A stretch of DNA of 64,000 nt, taken from Zanthoxylum bungeanum (Eukaryota; Streptophyta; Magnoliopsida; Sapindales; Rutaceae). The translations under genes were made by a program, and so were the position numbers. The stretch spans positions 25,749 through 89,748 of the forward strand of contig SKCR01031825.1 of assembly GCA_019454045.1 (NCBI GenBank), read 5' to 3'. The notes below the pieces were generated by a model. That model was given only the letters and a program-made list of their open reading frames with translations, was not told the DNA's origin and did not search any database. Each line of letters opens with the position of its first letter. Position 1 is the stretch's first letter. Shown here piece by piece: positions 13,766 to 23,343 of the stretch.

Positions 13766-14114
13766 GGAATAAATCCACAGACAATCTGTAAACTAATACT
13801 TGTCCTGATACATAAATAACTCCCACAACTGCTTCATCATGCTATAGGTATTAGGAATATCAACATATTACCTTTTCAATTCAGGAGTCAACAAATTGAG
13901 GATATATGACCCAACTCTTAGGTCATCATCCTTCCATTTCTCAAAGGTCTCAATTTCCTCAAGTATGGACTCCTCAGCTATAGTAATGGGTAATGGGTTC
14001 TATTACACATACCCAATCTTTTATGAGTCTAGGACAATCCTAAGATCCAGCTCTCAGTCTGTGAAGATCTTAAAGCCATTCAACTTGTTTTTATCCAGTA
14101 TAATAGCGAAATGA
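13766..14114 (-). pseudogene. Copia gag remnant
   Basis: Read on the minus strand, this stretch gives broken protein sequence resembling copia gag: an FEKWKDDD-like segment, a SYILNLLTPELKR-like segment, then a stop, then a YSMMKQLWELF-like segment. Those blocks correspond to the UBN2/gag polyprotein region. It has several in-frame stops and no partner domains nearby. Assignment is by remembered family pattern and is moderate. Confidence 0.55.
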
Positions 14115-14742
14115 TTAGATGATGTAGTAGCCGCTATCACAAATCTATCACATAGACAGCGAAAGAATGATTAGCGGATTATAGTTTCAAACAATTTCAA
14201 AAAATCAAATAGATTATAGCTTTCTAATATAATAGAAGTTCTCCCACGATTTAATGTAAAATTATAATCCCCAAACAAAATATAAAAATTTAATAATTAA
14301 ACTCCATAATAGGATGTGGACCCTGTGAATATGTTTCGGCTCACAGCTTTGGCACGTTCTCGCCTATATATATTCACAGGTAGATAACCCATTGTTAATC
14401 ACACTCAATGTGACTCCTTATTTTAATCCTGAATTGTGTTTCATTCTTACAGCTTTGGCATGATAAGAATAATGCATATTCAAAGCTATATTTGCCAATA
14501 ATAAATTCAAGATACTAATGTAGCCCTGACAACTTTGGCACGGTCATTGTTTTCATTTTCACTTGAATTTATCTCATATCAAATATGTTTTATCGACGTA
14601 AATAAAATCATATCAATTATATTCTCACAGCTTTGGCACGGCAATGATATAGTCATAAAAATTCATTTATAATGTGACTTAGAAACAAGTGTTCCCATAC
14701 ACGAGTTATTATTAGCTTTATTAATTATGGATTTTTTACCTC
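14115..14742 (-). mobile_element. Non-coding leader of the copia remnant with spaced motif copies
   Basis: AT-rich, no frame. The word ACAGCTTTGGCACG and close variants occur near 14346, 14451, 14528 and 14627, about 80-105 bases apart. Its place upstream of the gag remnant suggests a 5' leader or LTR part of the same element. Confidence 0.4.
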
Positions 14743-14748
14743 AATGGG
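14743..14748. repeat. Target site duplication AATGGG (left)
   Basis: The same six bases lie at 26853-26858 on the other side of the Athila-like element. Confidence 0.6.
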
Positions 14749-15661
14749 TGACCGGCGTAATCACACACGTATAACGCAAGCGCACGTATCGTTCAAGTAG
14801 TATAAAAACTATTGATCACACGAGGACTTAATACCTAAGCTATTAATTTATGAAGCCAAATTTTTACAAGTATCTAATGGATTAGTTGTTTGTTTGGATG
14901 GTGACTTTAAATTTAAAACAAGTAAAAATATCACAAAAGTAGATTAAAGAAAATTCAATATTATTAAACTATCCAGGGTTGTGAATCTTTCCAATATCTT
15001 TTAAGGATGAAATGGTTATCTTACGTTTGTGTAATATATTGGTTTATTAACTTGGCACACGAAATTATGTAAAAGCCTCTTCCAATGGTCAGATACAAAT
15101 ACCCAGTGTAACCCAATTAATCATATTCCTATGTCAACCAAGTTACCTGAATTCATTAAGATTAAGTTCCACATATGGCTACCCCCGCCCGACATGTATA
15201 TTCTTATCCTGTAAGGAAATCTATTAAAGGGTTATCTATCTTTAAGGAAGATCGTGGGCTATTGAGTCTAGGGCCTTAAACCTAAAATCCATTTTCCAAG
15301 TTCATTTTAAGTTTACCAGATCAATCTTATTAATGACCCGTTAACAAGAAGCATTAAGACTAAGGCTCAATAAATAAACCATTATATTACCCCAAACTGT
15401 AAAATAACGCCTTATTAACCGGTGATATTAGAAGTCATCACAACCCCAGATAACGAGTTTAGTTACCACACATATCTAAGGCTAGTAAAAACTTAAATAA
15501 AGTAAATGACATAAAGTAAATGTTGGAAAGTAAATGCTGGAAAATAAAAAGAGAAAAGTACAATAAAAGAAAATGTTGGGGTTAGAGGATCCACTTTTAA
15601 TATTTCAAAATTAGAAATCTCCATTATTGTCAATGTTTACCGATTAATTAATTATATTTAA

Positions 15662-15840
15662 CCAGACCATAAAGGCGGTAATTCCATTTGTCTCAATTAA
15701 ATCCAACCGACCATATAGGCGGTAACAAGGTTATTACCTAAACTGACCATATAGGCGGAAACTACGTCTGAAATGTAAAACCGACCATATAGGAGGTAAA
15801 TAAGGTTGTCACCTAAACCGGCCATATAGGCGGAAACTGA
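15662..15840. repeat. Five-copy GACCATATAGGCGG motif in the 3' LTR
   Basis: Copies lie roughly 35-45 bases apart with alternating tails (GGTAA and GGAAAC). The same array occurs at about 25917-26095 in the other LTR. Confidence 0.85.
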
Positions 15841-16085
15841 TTAATCCAAATTTTAATTAAAATAAGGGAGATTAATCTAATTTATGATATTAAAAGTCTC
15901 ACATTTTCACCCCAGCAGAATGAGATTACCTGCTCATGCTGGAAATGAAAACACACAAAATTTTATTAATTAAATAAAAAGAAAATACAAGAAAACTTTA
16001 ATAAATATACAAGATACTTTCCTTTAGGTTTTCATGGAGAAATTCCTCCAAAGAAAGCATGAAAAATTTACAAAGTTTAGCTTGG

Positions 16086-16093
16086 TATTTATA
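16086..16093 (-). promoter_or_regulatory. TATA box in 3' LTR
   Basis: TATAAATA on the minus strand in the LTR, with a match in the other LTR at 26337-26344. The position fits a U3/R promoter; no transcription data are available. Confidence 0.5.
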
Positions 16094-16605
16094 GGCAAAT
16101 CTAAAGACTTCAACCAATTTCTCCTCCAAACATGGCACCAAATATGGCACCAAATCCTCCACAAAACATGCAAGCAATTCCGACTAATTATGAACTTCCA
16201 GATGTTTTATCATTTCAGTCATGGAAACGTCAGAATTCGAAATTATTATAAACTTCAATGTTGTCGATCTTTGAGTCTTATTTAATTTGGAACTTGAATC
16301 ACCTCAATCCGATATTGGAGTAAGAAGTTATGGCCAAAATATGAAAATTACGCAAATCTGGAATTTATGAAATTGTACTTCGTTAGAACGCCATTTCAAG
16401 TTTTCAATCTCCAAAATCAAAATTTCAAGTCCAGTTTTTGCCCTTATTTGTTCCACATTTTGTCCTAAATGATTCCATTGAGTCCCAATTTTATTTTATC
16501 TGCAAAATAAACAAAAACACATTAAAATATTCATCGGATCCCGAGAAACTAAACAAAATATTAGGTAAAAGGGGCGGTAAATATTGATATATTTTCCGCT
16601 CATCA

Positions 16606-16618
16606 CACCCCCACACCT
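16606..16618 (-). other. Polypurine tract of the Athila-like element
   Basis: The minus strand reads TTAGGTGTGGGGGTG directly before the LTR start TGATGAGCGG. Just upstream is a TTTTGCTCGAGGACTAGCAAAA word typical of gypsy elements. Confidence 0.8.
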
Positions 16619-17100
16619 AACATTTTGCTAGTCCTCGAGCAAAACAGCAAAATAAAATACAATAAACAATTAAAATTAAACTAAGCCACTTTCGTAGGGA
16701 TCACGGTTGCATTTAGCGTATGCAACAAGCCTTTAAACCCCTAGTTGTCCCCAGTGGACGAGTTGTTGTCTCGTGAGGGCTTACAGTGACGATACCCACA
16801 AACGTCAATCTAATGCACACAAAAGCAAAAATACAAGAGAAAAGAGAATAAACAAGTTAGTGACTAAATAACTGAAACTTCCTATCCAAGTTAGTAGTTG
16901 TTTTCTTTCTTTCTAAATTACCAAATAAGTAAATTCTCCGATTATTTTTACCATTCTTCAAATACACAACCAACAAGGTATTAATCAAATTATTGTGCCC
17001 ACAATATTCATAAGTGTAGTTGAAAAGAGAGTAATATTTTTGTCCTAAAGTTATATCAAAATTCACACCTTTTTTAGCAATAGATTTTTTTTTTATTTAT
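16619..17100 (-). other. 3' non-coding region of the Athila-like element
   Basis: No frame is seen. The part at 16680-16830 is clearly related, in inverted orientation, to 63380-63535 in the second Athila-like element, which shows the two share a 3' non-coding region. Confidence 0.6.
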
Positions 17101-17104
17101 ATAC

Positions 17105-17495
17105 AATATCTTTCTTCCATGTAGCGAGCTTTGGGTCAGTGACTTCCAAGCTAGTTGGCATTAGGGCACTAGGTGTTAAGATACCCTTACAGACTTAATT
17201 ACTCGGATTTCAGATATTTTTTTTTATATAAAATAAAGAAAGCAACATCTTCAATCCATGTAACGAGCTTTGGGCCAACGACTCCCAAACTAGTTGGCTT
17301 TAAGGCACTAGGTGTTAAAACACCCATACAGACTTAATCACTCGGATTTCAGATGTTTCTTTTTATTTTTATAACATCTTTGATCCATGTAACGAGATTT
17401 GGGTCAGTGACTCCCAAACCAGTTGGCTTTAAGGCACTAAGTGTTAAGACACCCCTACAGACTTAATGATTCGGATCTCAGACGTTTTTTTTATA
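17105..17495 (-). repeat. Three tandem copies of a ~130-bp unit
   Basis: Units start near 17117, 17256 and 17385 (spacing 139 and 129 bases). Each carries CCATGTAACGAGCTTTGGGTCAGTGACTCC-like sequence, a GGCACTAGGTGTTAAGACACCC stretch and CAGACTTAAT-ACTCGGATTTCAGA, followed by a T-rich spacer. They lie in the untranslated 3' part of the element. Function unknown. Confidence 0.9.
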
Positions 17496-18017
17496 CACAT
17501 TTTTTTCTTTTTTTTTCAATTGCTTTTTAGATGCTTCCTCCAATTAAACTAGAGCAATGAATATTACAAACTTTTCAAGCACATCTCATGGCTGTATGTT
17601 ACCATTCATGTTGATAATACCTGTCAACTGAGCATATGAAGATCCAATTTAGTCAGTATTATGGAGAATTCACAAATTTAATAATTCAAAAGGAAATAAA
17701 CAAAAATTAACTTGTTACGAAAAAGGTTGAGATACGTCTCAGGAGTGGAAATTCCTTACACAACTGTCCCACACCAATTTCACCTGATTAATCAAATTAA
17801 AAACACAAAACAATTTTTTTTTTTTTTATAAAAAAAAATTAATTTTTTTTGAATTTTTTGAATAAAATTCAATTAAAATAATAAAAACAAGATACTAGTA
17901 AACTATTCCCCTCCCCCAAACCTAAATGAGATGTTGTCCCCAATGTTTTAAAAAGTAAAAGAAGTGTTTAGAAAATAGTACTTGGTTAGTTGAAATTCTA
18001 CATCTTTAAAAAGAAAA
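17496..18017 (-). other. Non-coding spacer with poly-T runs and a conserved Athila-type tract
   Basis: No frame. It includes T/A homopolymers around 17815-17860 and, on the minus strand at about 17912-17945, a GGGGACAACATCTCATTTAGG word followed by a G-rich tract, similar to sequence near the 3' end of other Athila elements. Confidence 0.5.
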
Positions 18018-18672
18018 TTAAAGGTTAAGATCCAGATTTATCTGACGCTTCTTACAACGATCATTATCAGACGAGTTAATCTTGGAAAGGATAGGGTCAA
18101 TTTGTGGTTCAAAGGCTAAAAATTGGTCAATTAAATCATGGGCAGTTCTGGCAGTGAAGATGAGATCTTTTACATGTTTTGATACGAACCCATTTCTTTG
18201 GGCATCATCAAGAAACACACAAAAAAAGTCATAAAATCCATCAGTGTTAAACAGTCCAGTCGGTTTCTGGTGTATGTTCAGGTTTGCCCAAAGTTAACAC
18301 TGTAAAAATTTCCTCCATCGTACCCAAGCCACCTGGCAAAGTAATAAAAGCATCAGCACGATTAATCATTTCTACCAGTCGTTCAGACATACCTGACACA
18401 ATCAGTTCTTCTCCGTTTGATGGTCCTATAAGATTCGCATCTACTAAGGGTTTTGGGATGATTCCCAAAACTTGACTGTCTCCTTCTTGTACAGCCCTTG
18501 AAATGATCCTCATTAGTCCAAGATTGACACCGCCATATACTAAGTGCATATTCCTTTCAGCAATGACTCTACCCAATTCCTGTGCTGCCGCTATGAATTC
18601 TGGTTTAGAACCAGCACTAGTACCGCAAAACACACAAATGTTTACAACTCGTCTTCTTGAAGTTGCTTCCAT
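18018..18672 (-). pseudogene. Intronless LOG-family gene captured by the retrotransposon, one frameshift
   Basis: LOG enzymes release active cytokinin bases from nucleoside 5'-monophosphates. From ATG 18672 the frame begins with a CVFCGTSAGSKPEF N-terminus (residues 13-26), a VYGG-V-N-LGLM loop (45-54) and an intact PGGLGTMEE motif (113-121). One extra base in the A run at 18290-18292 (ACTTTGGG on the minus strand) breaks the frame near codon 128; the next frame continues the fold through an HQKPTGLFN segment to a stop at 18018. Total about 217 codons, usual for the family. Plant LOG genes have several introns and none is present here, pointing to an RNA-derived copy. The GGGxxGLMG loop is altered (V49, R55), and the C-terminus ends LDLNL. 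It lies in element orientation between pol and the 3' LTR. Family identity is strong; activity is unknown and the written frame is broken. Confidence 0.88.
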
Positions 18673-19030
18673 TTTTTTTATGTATTTTTTCTCAAGTCTG
18701 GATGCCTTCAAGAGTGCAATGATGAGTTGAATTTATAGAACCTGAAAAAGGGTGAGTAATAATAGCACTAGTACCTGCCAAATGGCAATTATTAGCTAAA
18801 CAGTAAAATATATCGTGAAAGTCAAAAAGTCTAGATCATGTCGGAGAAAATAAAAGAAAATAAGAAAACAAATCACAATTATTATATATATACAAAGAGA
18901 AAATAATATTTACAAGAAGTAATGGCTTGAATGACGTCTATGCATCAGAGATAAGCTTCCCATCCAATTTTCTAATAAATTGGCAAACATGGTAATTTAA
19001 AGTCAGATTCCCGAGACTGAATTGTTGTCT
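18673..19030 (-). other. Spacer between the two extra ORFs
   Basis: AT-rich, no supported frame. The LOG frame stays open upstream to 18711 with a TTG codon, but the first ATG is at 18672. Confidence 0.5.
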
Positions 19031-19486
19031 TTATTTTCGGAACTGTGTATATAACATGTGAATTGCGTGATGCACATATCCACTGGAATGCATCTCAAGA
19101 GTCTTAGATATGTCATCCAAAGACTCCTTACTCAAGCCATCCCTAATGAATTTAATTTTATCTTCACGGTTATCAGATATCATTCCTAAAGAACGACAAT
19201 GAGTATTACATGTCATGCGTGCACATTTATAGCAAACACCTAGTCTTTTAGCTCTTCTTTTCTTAGCATATGTGCTTCTTCCTAAACCAGTCAGATATGG
19301 AATAAAAGAGTCAGAGGACTCACCTGCCAATCAGACCCGTGCTTCAATAAACCAACGAATGTCATTAGGAATACCTTTGATCATCAGAAGTCTCATTCGT
19401 TCTAAGCGAGCTTTGTAGACTTTCATCAGAGAGTTTTGAGGGAGAGAATGAAATTACTTGTGAATATTTGCAAGAACGTCTTCCAT
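19031..19486 (-). pseudogene. Extra ORF resembling plant-virus cysteine-rich nucleic-acid-binding proteins, two stops
   Basis: Starting at ATG 19486 the frame runs 151 codons to the stop at 19031, interrupted by TAA at 19454-19456 and TGA at 19331-19333. The central part (codons 70-98) has a lysine/arginine-rich stretch directly followed by a C-x2-C-x4-C-x3-C cluster (C85, C88, C93, C97), then an acidic/basic helix-like tail. This layout matches the small NABP of Betaflexiviridae (Pfam Viral_NABP, vitivirus and related genera), which bind nucleic acid and can suppress RNA silencing. That link comes from remembered family layout and was not searched. It sits between the pol stop and the LOG-like ORF, in element orientation. 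It is not an envelope-like protein: no membrane segment is seen. Alternative: an unrelated zinc-binding host domain. Confidence 0.6.
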
Positions 19487-19504
19487 CCTTAAATGTGACT
19501 TTAC

Positions 19505-19545
19505 CTACAAAAATAAAACACACCAAAAATAAAACACACCAAATC
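19505..19545 (-). promoter_or_regulatory. Possible 3' splice acceptor ahead of the extra ORFs
   Basis: On the minus strand a pyrimidine-rich run (two copies of GGTGTGTTTTATTTTT) ends in TTTTTGTAG, 19 bases before the ATG at 19486. The form is that of a plant 3' splice site. Splicing of downstream ORFs is known in Athila and Ogre groups; here it is inference. Confidence 0.35.
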
Positions 19546-19627
19546 TGAATATATACACAATTTATATGGGTTGCCTCCCTGCTAGCGCTAAGTTTAACGT
19601 CGTCAGCTAGAAATGACTGCCCGAACA

Positions 19628-20131
19628 TTAGACTGGATCTGAAAGTGTGACACTTTCTTTTTGTCGCTCCAATGATTCTCCCCAGTAGTGCTTGACACGC
19701 TGGCTGTTAACTTTGAATGTGTTGTTCAACTTGGGATTGTATATCTCAACAACTCCATAGGGTAACACCTGAGTAATCACAAATGGACCTGACCACTTTG
19801 ATTTCAGCTTTCCAGGGAAAAGTTTCAACCGTGAATCGTATAACAACACCTACTGCCCTGGCTCCAGTTGTCTGCGCACTATTTTTTTATCATGCCATTT
19901 CTTGGTCTTTTCTTTGTAAAGTTTGGCATTCTCATAAGCATGTAGGCGAAATTCCTCCAATTCGTTGAGTTGGTGGAGCTGTTTTTCTCATGCTGCTTGT
20001 AGATCAAGATTTAACTTTTTAAGTGCCCAGTACGCCATATGTTCAAGCTCAACTGGCAGATGGCACACTTTCCCAAACACCATTCGATATGGGGACACAC
20101 CAATGGGTGTCTTATAAGCTGTCTGGTAGGC
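19628..20131 (-). pseudogene. Integrase C-terminal region, Athila-like
   Basis: Continues the integrase frame after an in-frame stop near 20131. Landmarks are an [20 protein letters not shown] segment, the [13 protein letters not shown] segment, a second stop near 19990, then a KWHDKKI-like segment, a third stop near 19850, and an open frame (19849-19628) with FPGKLKSKWSGPF and YGVVEIYN, the usual end of Athila pol. The pol stop is TAA at 19628-19630. At least three stops make it non-functional. Confidence 0.8.
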
Positions 20132-20575
20132 CTATAGTGCGTCATCTAGTTTTTCAGACCAGTCCTTCCTTGTTGAACAAATGGTTCTCTCCAAGATTCT
20201 TTTGATCTCTCTATTTGAAACTTCAACTTGTCCATTTGACTGCGGATGGTAGGCTGTGGCAACTTTATGAGTAACTCCGTATTTGGATAGGAGTGCATCG
20301 AAGTATCTGTTGCAGAAATATATGCCACCATCACTGATAATCACCCGAGGTGTTCCGAAGCGAGTGAAAATATTCTTTTTAAGGAATTTAATCACCACTT
20401 TTGAATCATTTGACGGCAGTGCAATTGCTTCAACCCATTTGGAGACGTAGTCTACTGCAACTAGTATGTACATGTTTCCGAATGATGTAACAAAGGGTCC
20501 CATAAAATCAATACCCCATACATCAAATATCTCCACTTCCAGAATATTTTGCAGAGGTCCTTCATTTGTCCTCGA
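20132..20575 (-). pseudogene. Integrase catalytic core (DDE), Athila-like
   Basis: The open frame at 20536-20132 has all three catalytic acids: D10 in GIDFMGP, D69 in IISDGG, and E105 in [12 protein letters not shown], with 35 residues between the last two, as expected for retroviral-type integrases. The core itself looks intact; the domains on both sides are broken. It would join element cDNA to host DNA. Confidence 0.9.
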
Positions 20576-21028
20576 AATATTTCCCGTTCTCTGGCACTTG
20601 TCACATTGAAGAGTAAATAAGTAATCATTTTTAAACAGAGTGGGCTAGAACAAACCTGATTGTAGGAATTTGGCTGCAGTTTTATTTCCGATGAAGTGTC
20701 CATCGTATGGTGATGAATGACAATGCTGCAAGACATTATTGACCTCTTTCTGTGGAACACAACGTCTTAGTAATTGATCAGCACAACATTTGAACAGGTA
20801 CGGCTCATCCCAGACATAATGCTTGACTTCTTTGAAGAACTTCTTTAGTTGTTGATGAGTCCATTCCAACATCCATTTTCCCAATACTATGTAGTTGACA
20901 TAGTCAACATACCAAGGGGCATCGTGCTGTTTCATGGTAAATAATTGTTCATCTGGAAAAGTTTCTTTGATTGTCAGTTCATTGCCAGCTGTTTCTCCAT
21001 TCTCGAGCCTTGATAAGTGATCTGCCAC
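20576..21028 (-). pseudogene. RNase H end and integrase zinc-binding N-domain
   Basis: Starts with the ADHLSRLENGE segment that closes RNase H and runs to the HCHSSPYDGHF block. The frame stops after QSGLF (20645); the C-x2-C half of the HHCC domain continues in another frame ([14 protein letters not shown] sequence near 20585-20610). Confidence 0.75.
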
Positions 21029-21412
21029 TTAGTTTTCTGTCCCTTTCATGTCCTGGATTTCCACGTCAAATTCTTCTAGTAGAAGTATCCAACGGATCAA
21101 TCTGGGTTTGGCATCTTTCTTCGCGATCAAGTATTTAATTGCTGAATGATCAGTGTAGATCACCACTTTAGGACCCAGCAGATAGGAGTGGAATTTATCA
21201 AAAGCGAACACAACTGTGAGCAACTCCTTTTCAGTGGTTGTGTAGTTGAGTTGAGCTTCATTCAGAGTTTTGCTGGAGTAGTAAATGGTATGGAAAAGTT
21301 TTACTTTGCGTTGTCTCAAAACTGTACCTACAGCAAAATCACTAGCATCTCACATCACCTCAAATGGAAGGGTCCAGTCTGGTGCTACTATGATGGGGGC
21401 AGAAACCAGCTT
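21029..21412 (-). pseudogene. RNase H, Athila-like
   Basis: The open part (21319-21029) carries [22 protein letters not shown] and [13 protein letters not shown], which are conserved gypsy RNase H blocks, then an in-frame stop at 21029 before the ADHLSRLE segment. The part joining it to the polymerase contains further stops. Confidence 0.88.
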
Positions 21413-22309
21413 CTATTTCAAGATTTCAAAATTTTCGTGGCATTCTTTGGTGAAGTTGAAAGGCATATCTTTCTCCAGAAGATTGCATAGAGGTTTAGCA
21501 ATCTTTGAGAAGTCTTTGATAAATCTCCTGTAAAATCCTGCATGTCCGAGAAAACTCCGAATCCTTTTGACAGATGTAGGTGGAGGTAATTTTTCAATTG
21601 TTTCGATCTTTGCTTTGTCTACCTCAATTCCTTTTTTTGAGATCCGATGTCCCAGAATAATGCCTTCCTGCACCATGAAGTGGCATTTCTCCCAGTTGAG
21701 TACCAGGTTGGCATCTTCGTACCTTTGTAACACTTTTTCCAAATTTTGCAAGCAGTGGTCAAAAGAGTCTCCAAACACAGAGAAATCATCCATGAAAACC
21801 TCCATATTTTGTTCCAGCATGTCTGAGAAGATGGCCATCATGTAACGTTGAAATGTGGCAGGAGCATTACATAGTCCAAATGGCATCCTACGGAAAGCAA
21901 AAGTACCATATGGACATGTAAAAGTGATTTTCTCCCGATCTTCTGGGGCGATGGCTATCTGATTGTACCCTAAGTATCCGTCCAGAAAATAATAGAATTC
22001 ATGTCCCGCCAATCTGTCTAGCATTTGGTCAATGAATGGTTACGGGAAATCATCCATGCATACTATCCATCCAGTCACCGTTCTTGTTAGAATCAACTCG
22101 TTCTTTTCATTAGTGACTGCATTAATTCCTCCTTTCTTCAGCACACACTGCATATGACTCTCCCAAGTGCTATCAGAGATGAGGTAAATGATGCTGGCAT
22201 CCAACCATTTGATGATTTCTTTCTTCACGACCTCCTTCATGATTGGATTTAGTCTCCGTTGATGCTCCACTGTGGGTTTGTACTCGTCAGTCATCAGAAT
22301 CTTGTGCAT
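21413..22309 (-). pseudogene. Reverse transcriptase, Athila-like
   Basis: Two open stretches in one frame separated by a stop near 22037. The first (22309-22040) carries the HQRRLNP and VVKKEIIKWLDA segments. The second (22024-21413) carries FLDGYLGYNQI, FRRMPFGLCNAPATFQR and the polymerase motif VFMDD (FMDD at residues 77-80 of this stretch, about 21785-21796), then the ILGHRISKKGIEVD and FLGHAGFYRRFI thumb region. The active-site acids are present, but the frame is interrupted. Confidence 0.92.
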
Positions 22310-23343
22310 GAAAAATGATGGACTAATGCCTCAAATGTCTGCTATAGTCCAGCCAATGGCTTTCTTGTGTTCTCGTAACACTCTCAACAACTTTTCATCA
22401 TGCTCCAATGTTAGCGACGAAGAAATAATCACAGGTAATTTAGAAGAATTTCCTAAGAATACATACCTGAGATGGCTCGGAAGTAGCTTTAGCTCAGCTA
22501 CGGTAGTTCTTCAATCAAAGGTTTGATTCGCTCCTTTTTCGGTAGTTCTAGACTTTCCAATTGTGGTGTTGATTTGAAGCGAAATGGCTTGTCAAGATAA
22601 TTGATACATTCCAGAATTTCATCATCTAACTCGTTGTCAGTCATGTTGGTGATGCAAGCTTCACGTTTATCCGTGAAAAGTGGCATTGCATCAGTATCCT
22701 GGATGATAATATCAACAACATTAATTCTGAAACATTCCTCCTCATTTTCATCACTCGGGAATTTTGTGGCTTTGAAAACATTGAAGGTAACTTCTTGGTT
22801 CTGCACTTTCATGGTTAGTTCTCCTTTTTGTACATCAATAATAGCTCGAGATGTAGCCAAGAATGGTCTCCCCAGGATGATAGGTACATCTTTATCTTCC
22901 TCCATGTCAAGGATAATGAAATCTGTTGGGAGAATGAGTTTGTCGACTTTGACCAGCACATCTTCAACTACACCTCTCGGAAATATGAGCGTTCTATCAG
23001 CAAGTTGCAGAGATACTGAGGTGGGCATTTCTTCTCCAATCTGCAGTTTCCTGTAAATCGAAAAAGGCATCAAATTAACACATGCACCTAAATCACACAA
23101 AGCTTTACCGATGTAATGTTCTCCAATGGTGCATGGGATAGTGAAACTGCCAGGATCTTTCAACTTTGGGGGAAGTTTCCTCTGAATGATGGAGCTGTAT
23201 TCTTCTGTCAATGCTATTGTCTCGTAATCTCTCAATCTTCGCTTTCGTGAAAGAATGTCTTTCATGAATTTGACATAGCTGGGCATTTCTTCCAACGTTT
23301 CTGCAAATGGAATATTGATATGCAGCTTTTTGAATACCTCCAA
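22310..23343 (-). pseudogene. Aspartic protease and linker, Athila-like
   Basis: An uninterrupted 281-codon frame (23343-22498) carries the active-site block ALCDLGAC with the catalytic Asp at residue 84 and the ILGRPFLAT flap region. Athila-type elements use D-L-G in place of the D-S-G or D-T-G of most proteases. The linker at 22497-22310 holds a stop before the polymerase. Confidence 0.88.

Larger units (their letters stand above)
14749..16605 (-). mobile_element. 3' LTR of Athila-like element
   Basis: Plus-strand ends are TGACCGGCGT and CCGCTCATCA. The polypurine tract (minus-strand GGTGTGGGGGTG) follows directly at 16606. A TATAAATA box on the minus strand lies at 16086-16093. Near 15660-15840 it holds five copies of a GACCATATAGGCGGTAA word. 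It is a close copy of the LTR at 25001, with differences concentrated in the first 120 bases. Confidence 0.88.

Noticed and set aside
18284..18730. Two plus-strand frames over the LOG segment
   Set aside because: Shadows of the LOG frame on the other strand.
19365..19628. 87-codon minus-strand frame as a separate gene
   Set aside because: It covers the untranslated segment after pol and runs in a different frame from the NABP-like ORF; no domain.
22601..23056. 151-codon plus-strand frame opposite the protease
   Set aside because: It is the antisense shadow of the clearly conserved protease frame and matches no domain.
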